Positions 1 through 9,970 of a DNA stretch of 22,708 bases are shown in pieces (position 1 is the stretch's first letter; the number at the start of each line of letters is the position of its first letter). Source of the stretch: Saccoglossus kowalevskii. Lineage: Eukaryota; Hemichordata; Enteropneusta; Harrimaniidae. The translations under genes were made by a program, and so were the position numbers. The DNA is taken from assembly GCF_000003605.2 (NCBI RefSeq), contig NW_003148403.1, positions 1 through 22,708 of the forward strand. The letters are read 5' to 3'. The notes below the pieces were generated by a model. That model did no database searches, was not told where the DNA came from, and was given only the letters and a program-made list of their open reading frames with translations.

Positions 1-1555
1 TCATACCTGGAACATCTGAGTGCACACCAGTCCTACCTTGAACAATCTGAGTGCATACCAGTCCTATCTAGAACCATCTGAGTGCATACCAGTCCTACCT
101 GGAACAATCTGAGTGCATACCAGTCCTACCTAGAACAATCTGAGTACATGCCAGTCCAACCTAGAACAATCAGAGTCCATACCAGTCATAACTATAACCA
201 TCTATGTGTATACCAGTCCTAACTAGAACCATCTCAGTTCATACCAGTCCTACCTAGAACAATCTGAGTGCATGCCAGTCCAACCTAGAACAATCTGAGT
301 GCATACCAGTCCTACCTAGAACAATCTGAGTGCATACTAGTCCTACCTAGTACAATCAGAGTTCATACCAGTCCTACCTGGAACAATCTGAGTGCACACC
401 AGTCCTACCTGGAACAATCTGAGGGCATACCAGTCCTACCTAGAACAATCTGAGTACATGCCAGTCCAACCTAGAACAATCAGAGTCCATACCAGTCATA
501 ACTATAACCATCTATGTGTATACCAGTCCTAACTAGAACCATCTCAGTTCATACCAGTCCTACCTAGAACAATCTGAGTGCATGCCAGTCCAACCTAGAA
601 CAATCTGAGTGCATACCAGTCCTTCCTAGAACAATCAGAGTGCATACTAGTCCTATCTAGAACAATCTGAGTGCATACCAGAACTACCAAGAACAATCTG
701 AGTGCATACCAGTCCTACCTCAAACAATCTGAGTGCATACCAGTCCTACCTAGAACCATCTGAGTGCATACTAGTCCTACCTGGAACAATCTGAGTGCAT
801 ACCAGTCCTATCTAGAACCATCTGAGTGGCATACCAGTCTACCTGGAACAATCTGAGTGCATACCAGTCCTACCTAGAACAATCTGAGTACATGCCAGTC
901 CAACCTAGAACAATCAGAGTCCATACCAGTCATAACTATAACCATCTATGTGTATACCAGTCCTAACTAGAACCATCTCAGTTCATACCAGTCCTACCTA
1001 GAACAATCTGAGTGCATGCCAGTCCAACCTAGAACAATCTGAGTGCATACCAGTCCTACCTAGAACAATCTGAGTGCATACTAGTCCTACCTAGTACAAT
1101 CAGAGTTCATACCAGTCCTACCTGGAACAATCTGAGTGCACACCAGTCCTACCTGGAACAATCTGAGGGCATACCAGTCCTACCTAGAACAATCTGAGTA
1201 CATGCCAGTCCAACCTAGAACAATCAGAGTCCATACCAGTCATAACTATAACCATCTATGTGTATACCAGTCCTAACTAGAACCATCTCAGTTCATACCA
1301 GTCCTACCTAGAACAATCTGAGTGCATGCCAGTCCAACCTAGAACAATCTGAGTGCATACCAGTCCTTCCTAGAACAATCAGAGTGCATACTAGTCCTAT
1401 CTGGAACAATCTGAGTGCATACCAGAACTACCAAGAACAATCTGAGTGCATACCAGTCCTACCTCAAACAATCTGAGTGCATACCAGTCCTACCTAGAAC
1501 CATCTGAGTGCATACTAGTCCTACCTGGAACAATCTGAGTGCATACCAGTCCTAC
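1..1555 (+). repeat. 744-bp (24-monomer) tandem duplication
   Basis: Bases 1-811 recur at 745-1555 in the same monomer order. The marker ATAACTATAACC falls at 187 and 497 in the first copy and at 931 and 1241 in the second, an offset of exactly 744 = 24 x 31. Differences are few. One is CTATCTAG near 657 against CTATCTGG near 1401. Another is a compensated pair of 1-bp indels near 828-840 (GAGTGGCAT, then GTCTACC). Each copy contains a 310-bp (10-unit) spacing of the ATAACTATAACC marker. Similarity ends near 1555, where the next unit switches to GTTCTACCTCG. Confidence 0.85.
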
Positions 1556-1802
1556 CTAGAACCATCTGAGTGCATACCAGTTCTACCTCGAACAATCTGA
1601 GAGCATACCAGTCCTACCTAGAACCATCTGAGTGCATACCAGTCCTACCTAGAACCATCTGAGTGCATACCAGTCCAACCTAGAACAATCTGAGTGCATA
1701 CCAGTCCTACATAGAACCATCTGAGTGCATACAAGTCCAACCTAGAACAATCTGAGTGCATACCAGTCATAACTAGAACCATCTGAGTGCATACCAGTCC
1801 TA
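1556..1802 (+). repeat. Array monomers with no long-range partner noticed
   Basis: About eight monomers lie between the 744-bp duplication and the next recognisable block. They include GTTCTACCTCG, GAGAGCAT and ACATAG variants. All are ordinary 31-bp units. I did not find the same order of variants elsewhere in the window, though by eye a shorter match could be missed. No gene or other element is visible. Confidence 0.6.
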
Positions 1803-2312
1803 TCTAGAACAATCTGAGTGCATACCAGTCCTACCTAGAACAATCTGAGTGCATACTAGTCCTACCTAGTACAATCAGAGTTCATACCAGTCCTACCTGG
1901 AACAATCTGAGTGCACACCAGTCCTACCTGGAACAATCTGAGGGCATACCAGTCCTAACTAGAACAATCTGAGTACATGCCAGTCCAACCTAGAACAATC
2001 AGAGTCCATACCAGTCATAACTATAACCATCTATGTGTATACCAGTCCTAACTAGAACCATCTCAGTTCATACCAGTCCTACCTAGAACAATCTGAGTGC
2101 ATGCCAGTCCAACCTAGAACAATCTGAGTGCATACCAGTCCTTCCTAGAACAATCAGAGTGCATACTAGTCCTATCTGGAACAATCTGAGTGCATACCAG
2201 AACTACCAAGAACAATCTGAGTGCATACCATTCCTACCTCAATCTGAGTGCATACCAGTCCTACCTAGAACCATCTGAGTGCATACTAGTCCTACCTGGA
2301 ACAATCTGAGTG
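1803..2312 (+). repeat. Third copy of the local block, 775-bp offset
   Basis: This segment repeats about 1028-1541 at an offset of 775 bp (25 units); for example CCTACCTAGT is at 1086 and 1861, and ATAACTATAACC at 1241 and 2016. It differs by GTCCTAACTAG in place of GTCCTACCTAG near 1951. It also has a 4-bp deletion at about 2238-2245, CCTCAATC where the first copies read CCTCAAACAATC. The same short unit occurs near 7685 and 16018, so it was copied with its block. Confidence 0.8.
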
Positions 2313-5186
2313 CATACTAGTCCTACCTAGTACAATCAGAGTTCATACCAGTCCTACCTGGAACAATCTGAGTGCACACCAGTCCTACCTTGAACAATCT
2401 GAGTGCATACCAGTCCTATCTAGAACCATCTGAGTGCATACCAGTCCTACCTGGAACAATCTGAGTGCATACCAGTCCTACCTAGAACAATCTGAGTACA
2501 TGCCAGTCCAACCTAGAACAATCAGAGTGCATGCCAGTCCAACCTAGAACAATCTGAGTGCATACCAGTCCTACCTAGAACAATCTGAGTGCATACCAGT
2601 TCTACATAGAACCATCTGAGTGCATACAAGTCCAACTTCAAACAATCTGAGTGCATATCAGTCCTACCTAGAACCATCTGAGTGCATACCATTCCAACCT
2701 AGAACAATCTGAGTGCATACCAGTTCTACCTAGAACAATCTGAGTGCATATCAGTCCTACCTAGAACCATCTGAGTGCATACCAGTCCAACCTAGAACAA
2801 TCTGAGTGCATACCAGTTCTACCTAGAACAATCTGAGTACATGCCAGTCCTACCTAGAACAATCTGAGTGCATACTAGTCCTACCTGGAACAATCTGAGT
2901 GCATACCAGTCCTACCTAGAACAATCTGAATGCACACCAGTCCCACCTAGAACCATCTGAGTTCATACCAGTCCTACCTCGAACAATCTGAGTACATACC
3001 AGTCCTACCTAGAACCATCTGAGTGCATACTAGTCCTACCTAGTACAATCAGAGTTCATACCAGTCCTACCTGGAACAATCTGAGTGCATACCAGTTCTA
3101 CCTAGAACCATCTGAGTGCATACACGTCCAACCTCAAACAATCTGAGTGCATATCAGTCCTACCTAGAACCATCTGAGTGCATACCAGCCCAACCTAGAA
3201 CAATCTGAGTGCATACCAGTTCTACCTAGAACAATCTGAGTACATGCCAGTCCTACCTAGAACAATCTGAGTACATACTAGTCCTACCTGGAACAATCTG
3301 AGTGCATACCAGTCCTACCTAGAACCATCTGAGTTCATATCAGTCCACCTATAACCATCAGAGTCCATACCAGTCATAACTATAACCATCTATGTGCATA
3401 CCAGTCCTACCTAGAACCATCTGAGTGCATACCAGTCCTACCTCGAACAATCTGAGTACATGCCAGTCCAACCTAGAACAATCTGAGTGCATACCAGTCC
3501 TACCTAGAACAATCTGAGTTCATACACGTCCTACCTAGAACAATCTGAGTACATGCCAGTCCTACCTAGAACAATCAGAGTGCATACTAGTCCTACCTGG
3601 AACAATCTGAGTACATACCAGTCCTACCTCGAACAATCTGAGTACATACCAGTCCTACCTAGAACCATCTGAGTGCATACTGGTCCTACCTAGTACAATC
3701 AGAGTTCATACCAGTCCTACCTGGAACAATCTGAGTGCATACCAGTTCTACCTAGAACCATCTGAGTGCATACAAGTCCAACCTCAAACAATCTGAGTGC
3801 ATATCAGTCCTACCTAGAACCATCTGAGTGCATACTAGTCCAACCTAGAACAATCTGAGTGCATACCAGTTCTACCTAGAACAATCTGAGTACATACTAG
3901 TCCTACCTGGAACAATCTGAGTGCATACCAGTCCTACCTAGAACAATCTGAATGCACACCAGTCCCACTAGAACAATCTGAGTTCATACCAGTCCTACCT
4001 AGAACCATCTGAGTGCATACCAGTCCTACCTCGAACAATCTGAGTACATGCCAGTCCAACCTAGAACAATCTGAGTGCATACCAGTCCTACCTAGAACAA
4101 TCTGAGTGCATACACGTCCTACCTAGAACAATCTGAGTACATGCCAGTCCTACCTAGAACAATCAGAGTGCATACTAGTCCTACCTGGAACAATCTGAGT
4201 GCATACCAGTCCTACCTAGTACAATTGGAGTGCATACCAGTCCTACCTCGAACAATCTGAGTGCATACCAGTCCTACCTAGAACAATCTGAGTGCATACC
4301 AGTCCTATCTAGACATTCTCAGTACATGCCAGTCCTACATGGAACAATCTGAGTGTAACTAGTCCTACCGAGAACAATCTGAGTGCATACCGGTCCTACC
4401 TAAAACAATCTAAGTGCATAGTGGTCCTACCTAGAACAATCTGAGTGCATACCAGTCCTACCTAGAACCATCTTAGTGCATACCAGTCATATCTAGAACC
4501 ATCTGAGTGCATACCAGTCGTACCTAGATCAATCTGAGTGTATACCAGTCCTACCTAGAACCATCTGAGTACATACAAGTTCTACCTAGCACAATCTGAG
4601 AGCATACCAGTCCTACCTAGAACCATCTGAGTACATACCAGTTCTACCTAGAACAATGTAAGAGCATACCAGTCCTTCCTAGAACAATCAGAGTGCATAC
4701 TAGTCCTGCCTGGAACAATCTGAGTGCATACCAGTCCTACCTAGAACAATCTGAGTGCATAGCAGTCTCACCTCAAACAATCTGAGTGCATACCAGTCCT
4801 ACCTAGAACCATCTGAGTGCATACTAGTCCTACCTGGAACAATCTGAGTGCATACTAGTCCTACCTAGTACAATCACAGTTCATACCAGTCCTACCTGGA
4901 ACAATCTGAGTGCATACCAGTTCTACCTAGAACCATCTGAGTGCATACAAGTCCAACCTTAAACAATCTGAGTGCATATCAGTCCTACCTAGAACCATCT
5001 GAGTGCATACCAGTCCCACCTAGAACCATCTGAGTTCATTCCAGTCCTACCTAGAACCATCTGAGTTCATACCAGTCCAACCTATAATCATCAGAGTCCA
5101 TACCAGTCATAACTATAACCATCTATGTGCATACCAGTCCTACCTAGAACCATCTGAGTGCATACCAGTCCTACCTAGAACAATCT
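2080..5186 (+). repeat. Large segmental duplication, copy 1 (partner 9661-12866)
   Basis: Monomer order from about 2080 to 5186 matches 9661-12866. The offset grows stepwise from 7581 to 7680 because of a 4-bp deletion, a 93-bp (3-unit) deletion near 2526, a 31-bp loss near 3890, and single-base losses at about 3343 (GTCCACCTAT) and 3968 (CCCACTAG). From 4021 to 4920 against 11701-12600 the copies are nearly identical; I saw one clear substitution, GATCAATC at about 4530 against GATTAATC at about 12210. That is far closer than neighbouring monomers are to one another, so the unit of duplication was kilobases, not 31 bp. Copy 1 ends in a mosaic monomer at 5186-5206. Confidence 0.8.
4308..4770 (+). 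repeat. Marker block, copy 1 (subfamily T)
   Basis: This 463-bp run of unusual monomers is the easiest landmark in the array. In order it contains CTAGACATTCTC, GAGTGTAACTAG, CTACCGAGAAC, CATAGTGGTCC, CCATCTTAGTG, CAGTCGTACC, CTAGCACAATCTGAGAGC, CAATGTAAGAGC and AGCAGTCTC. Two units are 1 bp short (at about 4313 and 4354), and all five full copies share those losses. This copy has GATCAATC with AGCAGTCTC and the downstream CAATCACAG. Confidence 0.9.
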
Positions 5187-6101
5187 AAGTACATAGTGGT
5201 CCAACCTAGAACAATCTGAGTGCATACCAGTCCTACCTAGAACCATCTTAGTGCATACCAGTCATATCTAGAACCATCTGAGTGCATACCAGTCGTACCT
5301 AGATCAATCTGAGTGTATACCAGTCCTACCTAGAACCATCTGAGTACATACAAGTTCTACCTAGCACAATCTGAGAGCATACCAGTCCTACCTAGAACCA
5401 TCTGAGTACATACCAGTTCTACCTAGAACAATGTAAGAGCATACCAGTCCTTCCTAGAACAATCAGAGTGCATACTAGTCCTGCCTGGAACAATCTGAGT
5501 GCATACCAGTCCTACCTAGAACAATCTGAGTGCATAGCAGTCCCACCTCAAACAATCTGAGTGCATACCAGTCCTACCTAGAACCATCTGAGTGCATACT
5601 AGTCCTACCTGGAACAATCTGAGTGCATACTAGTCCTACCTAGTACAATCAGAGTTCATACCAGTCCTACCTGGAACAATCTGAGTGCATACCAGTTCTA
5701 CCTAGAACCATCTGAGTGCATACAAGTCCAACCTTAAACAATCTGAGTGCATATCAGTCCTACCTAGAACCATCTGAGTGCATACCAGTCCAACCTAGAA
5801 CAATCTGAGTGCATACCAGTCCTACCTAGAACAATCTGAGTACATGCCAGTCCTACCTAGAACAATCAGAGTGCATACTAGTCCTACCTGGAACAATCTG
5901 AGTGCATACCAGTCGTACCTAGAACAATCTGAATGCACACCAGTCCCACCTAGAACCATCTGAGTTCATTCCAGTCCTACCTAGAACCATCTGAGTTCAT
6001 ACCAGTCCAACCTATAATCATCAGAGTCCATACCAGTCATAACTATAACCATCTATGTGCATACCAGTCCTACCTAGAACCATCTGAGTGCATACCAGTC
6101 C
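5187..6101 (+). repeat. Segmental block, partner 21263-22174; includes truncated marker block
   Basis: The run 5187-6101 is colinear with 21263-22174 at a constant offset of 16073; CAGTCGTACC, AGCAGTCCC and ATAACTATAACC all agree (5292/21365, 5536/21609, 6038/22111). One visible difference is GTCGTACC near 5914 against GTCCTACC. The first 350 bp are a 5'-truncated marker block that enters at the CATAGTGGTCC unit, lacking the ACATTCTC, GTGTAACTAG and CCGAGAAC units. It carries AGCAGTCCC and CAATCAGAG, so it belongs to the other subfamily from its neighbour at 4308. Similarity stops at 6102 (CTATCTAG here, CTACCTAG in the partner). Confidence 0.82.
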
Positions 6102-6204
6102 TATCTAGAACCATCTGAGTGCATACCAGTCCTACCTAGAACAATCTGAGTGCACACCAGTCCTACCTAGAACCATCTGAGTGCATACCAGTCCTATCTA
6201 GAAC

Positions 6205-7869
6205 CATCTGAGTGCATACCAGTCCTACCTTGAACAATCTGAGTGCATACCAGTCCTATCTAGAACCATCTGAGTGCATACCAGTCCTACCAGGAACAAT
6301 CTGAGTGCATACCAGTCCTACCTCGAACAATCTGAGTACATGCCAGTCCAACCTAGAACAATCAGAGTGCATACTAGTCCTACCTGGATCAATCTGAGTA
6401 CATGTCAATCCTACCTAGAACAATCAGAGTGCATACTAGTCCTACCTAGAACAATCTGAATGCATACCAGTCCCACCTAGAACAATCTGAGTGCATACCA
6501 GTCCTATCTAGTACCATCTGAGTTCATACCAGTCCAACCTATAACCATCAGAGTCCATACCAGTCCTAACTATAACCATCTATGTGCATACCAGTCCTAA
6601 CTAGAACCATCTCAGTTCATACCAGTCCTACCTAGAACCATCTGAGTGCATACCAGTCCTACCTCGAACAATCTGAGTACATGCCAGTCCAACCTAGAAC
6701 AATCTGAGTGCATACCAGTCCTACCTAGAACAATCTGAGTGCATACACGTCCTACCTAGAACAATCTGAGTACATGCCAGTCCTACCTAGAACAATCAGA
6801 GTGCATACAAGTCTTAACTGGAACAATCTGAGTACATGCCAGTCCTACCTAGAACAATCAGAGTGCAAACTAGTCCTACCTGGAACAATCTGAGTGCATA
6901 CCAGTCCTACCTAGAACAATCGGAGTGCATACCAGTCCTACTTAGAACCATCTGAGTACATACCAGTTCTACCTAGAACAATCAGAGTTCATACCAGTCC
7001 TACCTGGAACAATCTGAGTGCACACCAGTCCTACCTTGAACAATCTGAGTGCATACCAGTCCTATCTAGAACCATCTGAGTGCATACCAGTCCTACCTGG
7101 AACAATCTGAGTACATGCCAGTCCAACCTAGAACAATCAGAGTCCATACCAGTCATAACTATAACCATCTATGTGTATACCAGTCCTAACTAGAACCATC
7201 TCAGTTCATACCAGTCCTACCTAGAACAATCTGAGTGCATGCCAGTCCAACCTAGAACAATCTGAGTGCATACCAGTCCTACCTAGAACAATCTGAGTGC
7301 ATACTAGTCCTACCTAGTACAATCAGAGTTCATACCAGTCCTACCTGGAACAATCTGAGTGCACACCAGTCCTACCTGGAACAATCTGAGGGCATACCAG
7401 TCCTAACTAGAACAATCTGAGTACATGCCAGTCCAACCTAGAACAATCAGAGTCCATACCAGTCATAACTATAACCATCTATGTGTATACCAGTCCTAAC
7501 TAGAACCATCTCAGTTCATACCAGTCCTACCTAGAACAATCTGAGTGCATGCCAGTCCAACCTAGAACAATCTGAGTGCATACCAGTCCTTCCTAGAACA
7601 ATCAGAGTGCATACTAGTCCTATCTGGAACAATCTGAGTGCATACCAGAACTACCAAGAACAATCTGAGTGCATACCATTCCTACCTCAATCTGAGTGCA
7701 TACCAGTCCTACCTAGAACCATCTGAGTGCATACTAGTCCTACCTGGAACAATCTGAGTGCATACTAGTCCTACCTAGTACAATCAGAGTTCATACCAGT
7801 CCTACCTGGAACAATCTGAGTGCACACCAGTCCTACCTTGAACAATCTGAGTGCATACCAGTCCTATCT
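6205..7869 (+). repeat. Segmental duplication, copy 1 (partner 14535-16202)
   Basis: This block is colinear with 14535-16202. The offset is 8330 at the start, 8361 after one extra unit in the partner near 15030, 8299 after two units missing there near 15181, and 8330 again after one unit missing here near 7110. Shared rare variants include CCAGGAAC, CTGGATCAATC, GTCTTAACTGG, CAATCGGAG and ACTTAGAACC. The block contains a 186-bp open frame (GTG at 6274) that is also open in the partner; it arises because several successive units lack CTAG and is not evidence of coding. The block ends in a chimeric monomer at about 7861-7890. Confidence 0.85.
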
Positions 7870-8239
7870 AGAACCATCTATGTGTATACCAGTCCTAACT
7901 AGAACCATCTCAGTTCATACCAGTCCTACCTAGAACAATCTGAGTGCATGCCAGTCCAACCTAGAACAATCTGAGTGCATACCAGTCCTACCTAGAACAA
8001 TCTGAGTGCATACCAGTTCTACATAGAACCATCTGAGTGCATACAAGTCCAACTTCAAACAATCTGAGTGCATATCAGTCCTACCTAGAACCATCTGAGT
8101 GCATACCATTCCAACCTAGAACAATCTGAGTGCATACCAGTTCTACCTAGAACAATCTGAGTGCATATCAGTCCTACCTAGAACCATCTGAGTGCATACC
8201 AGTCCAACCTAGAACAATCTGAGTGCATACCAGTTCTAC
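7870..8239 (+). repeat. Spliced-in block after a 4-monomer loss
   Basis: At 7870-7880 the sequence passes from GTCCTATCTAGAACCATCT directly to ATGTGTATACC. In the partner at 16201-16340 the same two parts are separated by exactly 124 bp (4 units). The following units (GTGCATGCC, GTTCTACATAG, CAACTTCAAAC, ACCATTCCAACC) match about 13997-14330 from the GTGCATGCC unit onward, and the CAACTTCAAAC form is shared with 2630 and 14120 rather than with 10310, 16508 or 20750. Confidence 0.7.
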
Positions 8240-9970
8240 CTAGAACAATCTGAGTACATGCCAGTCCTACCTAGAACAATCAGAGTGCATACTAGTCCTA
8301 CCTGGAACAATCTGAGTGCATACCAGTCCTACCTAGTACAATTGGAGTGCATACCAGTCCTACCTCGAACAATCTGAGTGCATACCAGTCCTACCTAGAA
8401 CAATCTGAGTGCATACCAGTCCTATCTAGACATTCTCAGTACATGCCAGTCCTACATGGAACAATCTGAGTGTAACTAGTCCTACCGAGAACAATCTGAG
8501 TGCATACCGGTCCTACCTAAAACAATCTAAGTGCATAGTGGTCCTACCTAGAACAATCTGAGTGCATACCAGTCCTACCTAGAACCATCTTAGTGCATAC
8601 CAGTCATATCTAGAACCATCTGAGTGCATACCAGTCGTACCTAGATTAATCTGAGTGTATACCAGTCCTACCTAGAACCATCTGAGTACATACAAGTTCT
8701 ACCTAGCACAATCTGAGAGCATACCAGTCCTACCTAGAACCATCTGAGTACATACCAGTTCTACCTAGAACAATGTAAGAGCATACCAGTCCTTCCTAGA
8801 ACAATCAGAGTGCATACTAGTCCTGCCTGGAACAATCTGAGTGCATACCAGTCCTACCTAGAACAATCTGAGTGCATAGCAGTCTCACCTCAAACAATCT
8901 GAGTGCATACCAGTCCTACCTAGAACCATCTGAGTGCATACTAGTCCTACCTGGAACAATCTGAGTGCATACTAGTCCTACCTAGTACAATCACAGTTCA
9001 TACCAGTCCTACCTGGAACAATCTGAGTGCATACCAGTTCTACCTAGAACCATCTGAGTGCATACAAGTCCAACCTTAAACAATCTGAGTGCATATCAGT
9101 CCTACCTAGAACCATCTGAGTGCATACCAGTCCCACCTAGAACCATCTGAGTTCATTCCAGTCCTACCTAGAACCATCTGAGTTCATACCAGTCCAACCT
9201 ATAATCATCAGAGTCCATACCAGTCATAACTATAACCATCTATGTGCATACCAGTCCTACCTAGAACCATCTGAGTGCATACCAGTCCTACCTAGAACAA
9301 TCTGAGTACATGCCAGTCCAACCTAGAACAATCTGAGGGCATACCAGTCTTACCTAGAACAATCTGAGTGCATACCAGTCCTACCTAGAACAATCTGAGT
9401 TCATACCATTCCTACCTAGAACAATCTCTGTGCATACCAGTCCTATCTAGAACATTCTCAGTGCATCCCGGTCCTACCTAGAACAATCTGAGTGCATACC
9501 AGACCTACCTCGAACAATCTGAGTACATACCAGTCCAACCTATAATCATCAGAGTCCATACCAGTCATAACTATAACCATCTATGTGCATACCAGTCCTA
9601 CCTAGAACCTTCTGAGTGCATACCAGTCCTACCTAGAACAATCTGAGTACATGCCAGTCCTACCTAGAACAATCTGAGTGCATGCCAGTCCAACCTAGAA
9701 CAATCTGAGTGCATACCAGTCCTTCCTAGAACAATCAGAGTGCATACTAGTCCTATCTGGAACAATCTGAGTGCATACCAGAACTACCAAGAACAATCTG
9801 AGTGCATACCAGTCCTACCTCAAACAATCTGAGTGCATACCAGTCCTACCTAGAACCATCTGAGTGCATACTAGTCCTACCTGGAACAATCTGAGTGCAT
9901 ACTAGTCCTACCTAGTACAATCAGAGTTCATACCAGTCCTACCTGGAACAATCTGAGTGCACACCAGTCC
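8240..9970 (+). repeat. 3563-bp-offset duplication, copy 1 (partner 11803-13533)
   Basis: This run matches 11803-13533 at a constant 3563-bp offset: marker block at 8428/11991 and ATAACTATAACC at 9225/12788 and 9566/13129. Both copies carry GATTAATC and AGCAGTCTC, so they are each other's closest relatives among the marker blocks. The clearest difference is one or two units near 9056-9090 against 12619-12653. After 9970 the partner lacks 62 bp (2 units) and then matches on to about 10224. Confidence 0.82.
8425..8887 (+). repeat. Marker block, copy 2 (subfamily T)
   Basis: All private variants of the block at 4308-4770 are present at an offset of 4117 bp. It has GATTAATC, AGCAGTCTC and downstream CAATCACAG. 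The T in GATTAATC is shared only with the copy at 11988, which fits the 3563-bp duplication that links these two. Confidence 0.9.

Noticed and set aside
187-220. ATAACTATAACC units as a possible inserted element or A/T-rich regulatory site
   Set aside because: They fit the 31-bp register exactly and are diverged monomers, recurring at about 24 places as part of duplicated blocks.
4313-4360. ACATTCTC and GTGTAACTAG units as a junction with foreign DNA
   Set aside because: Each is a normal unit with a 1-bp loss and a few substitutions, and the phase of the array continues on both sides.
6274-6459. 61-codon open frame from a GTG start
   Set aside because: It lies wholly within satellite units, begins at an ordinary GTGCAT of the repeat, has no ribosome-binding or splice context, and is open only because a few units lack CTAG. 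Its product is simply the monomer read in rotating frames.
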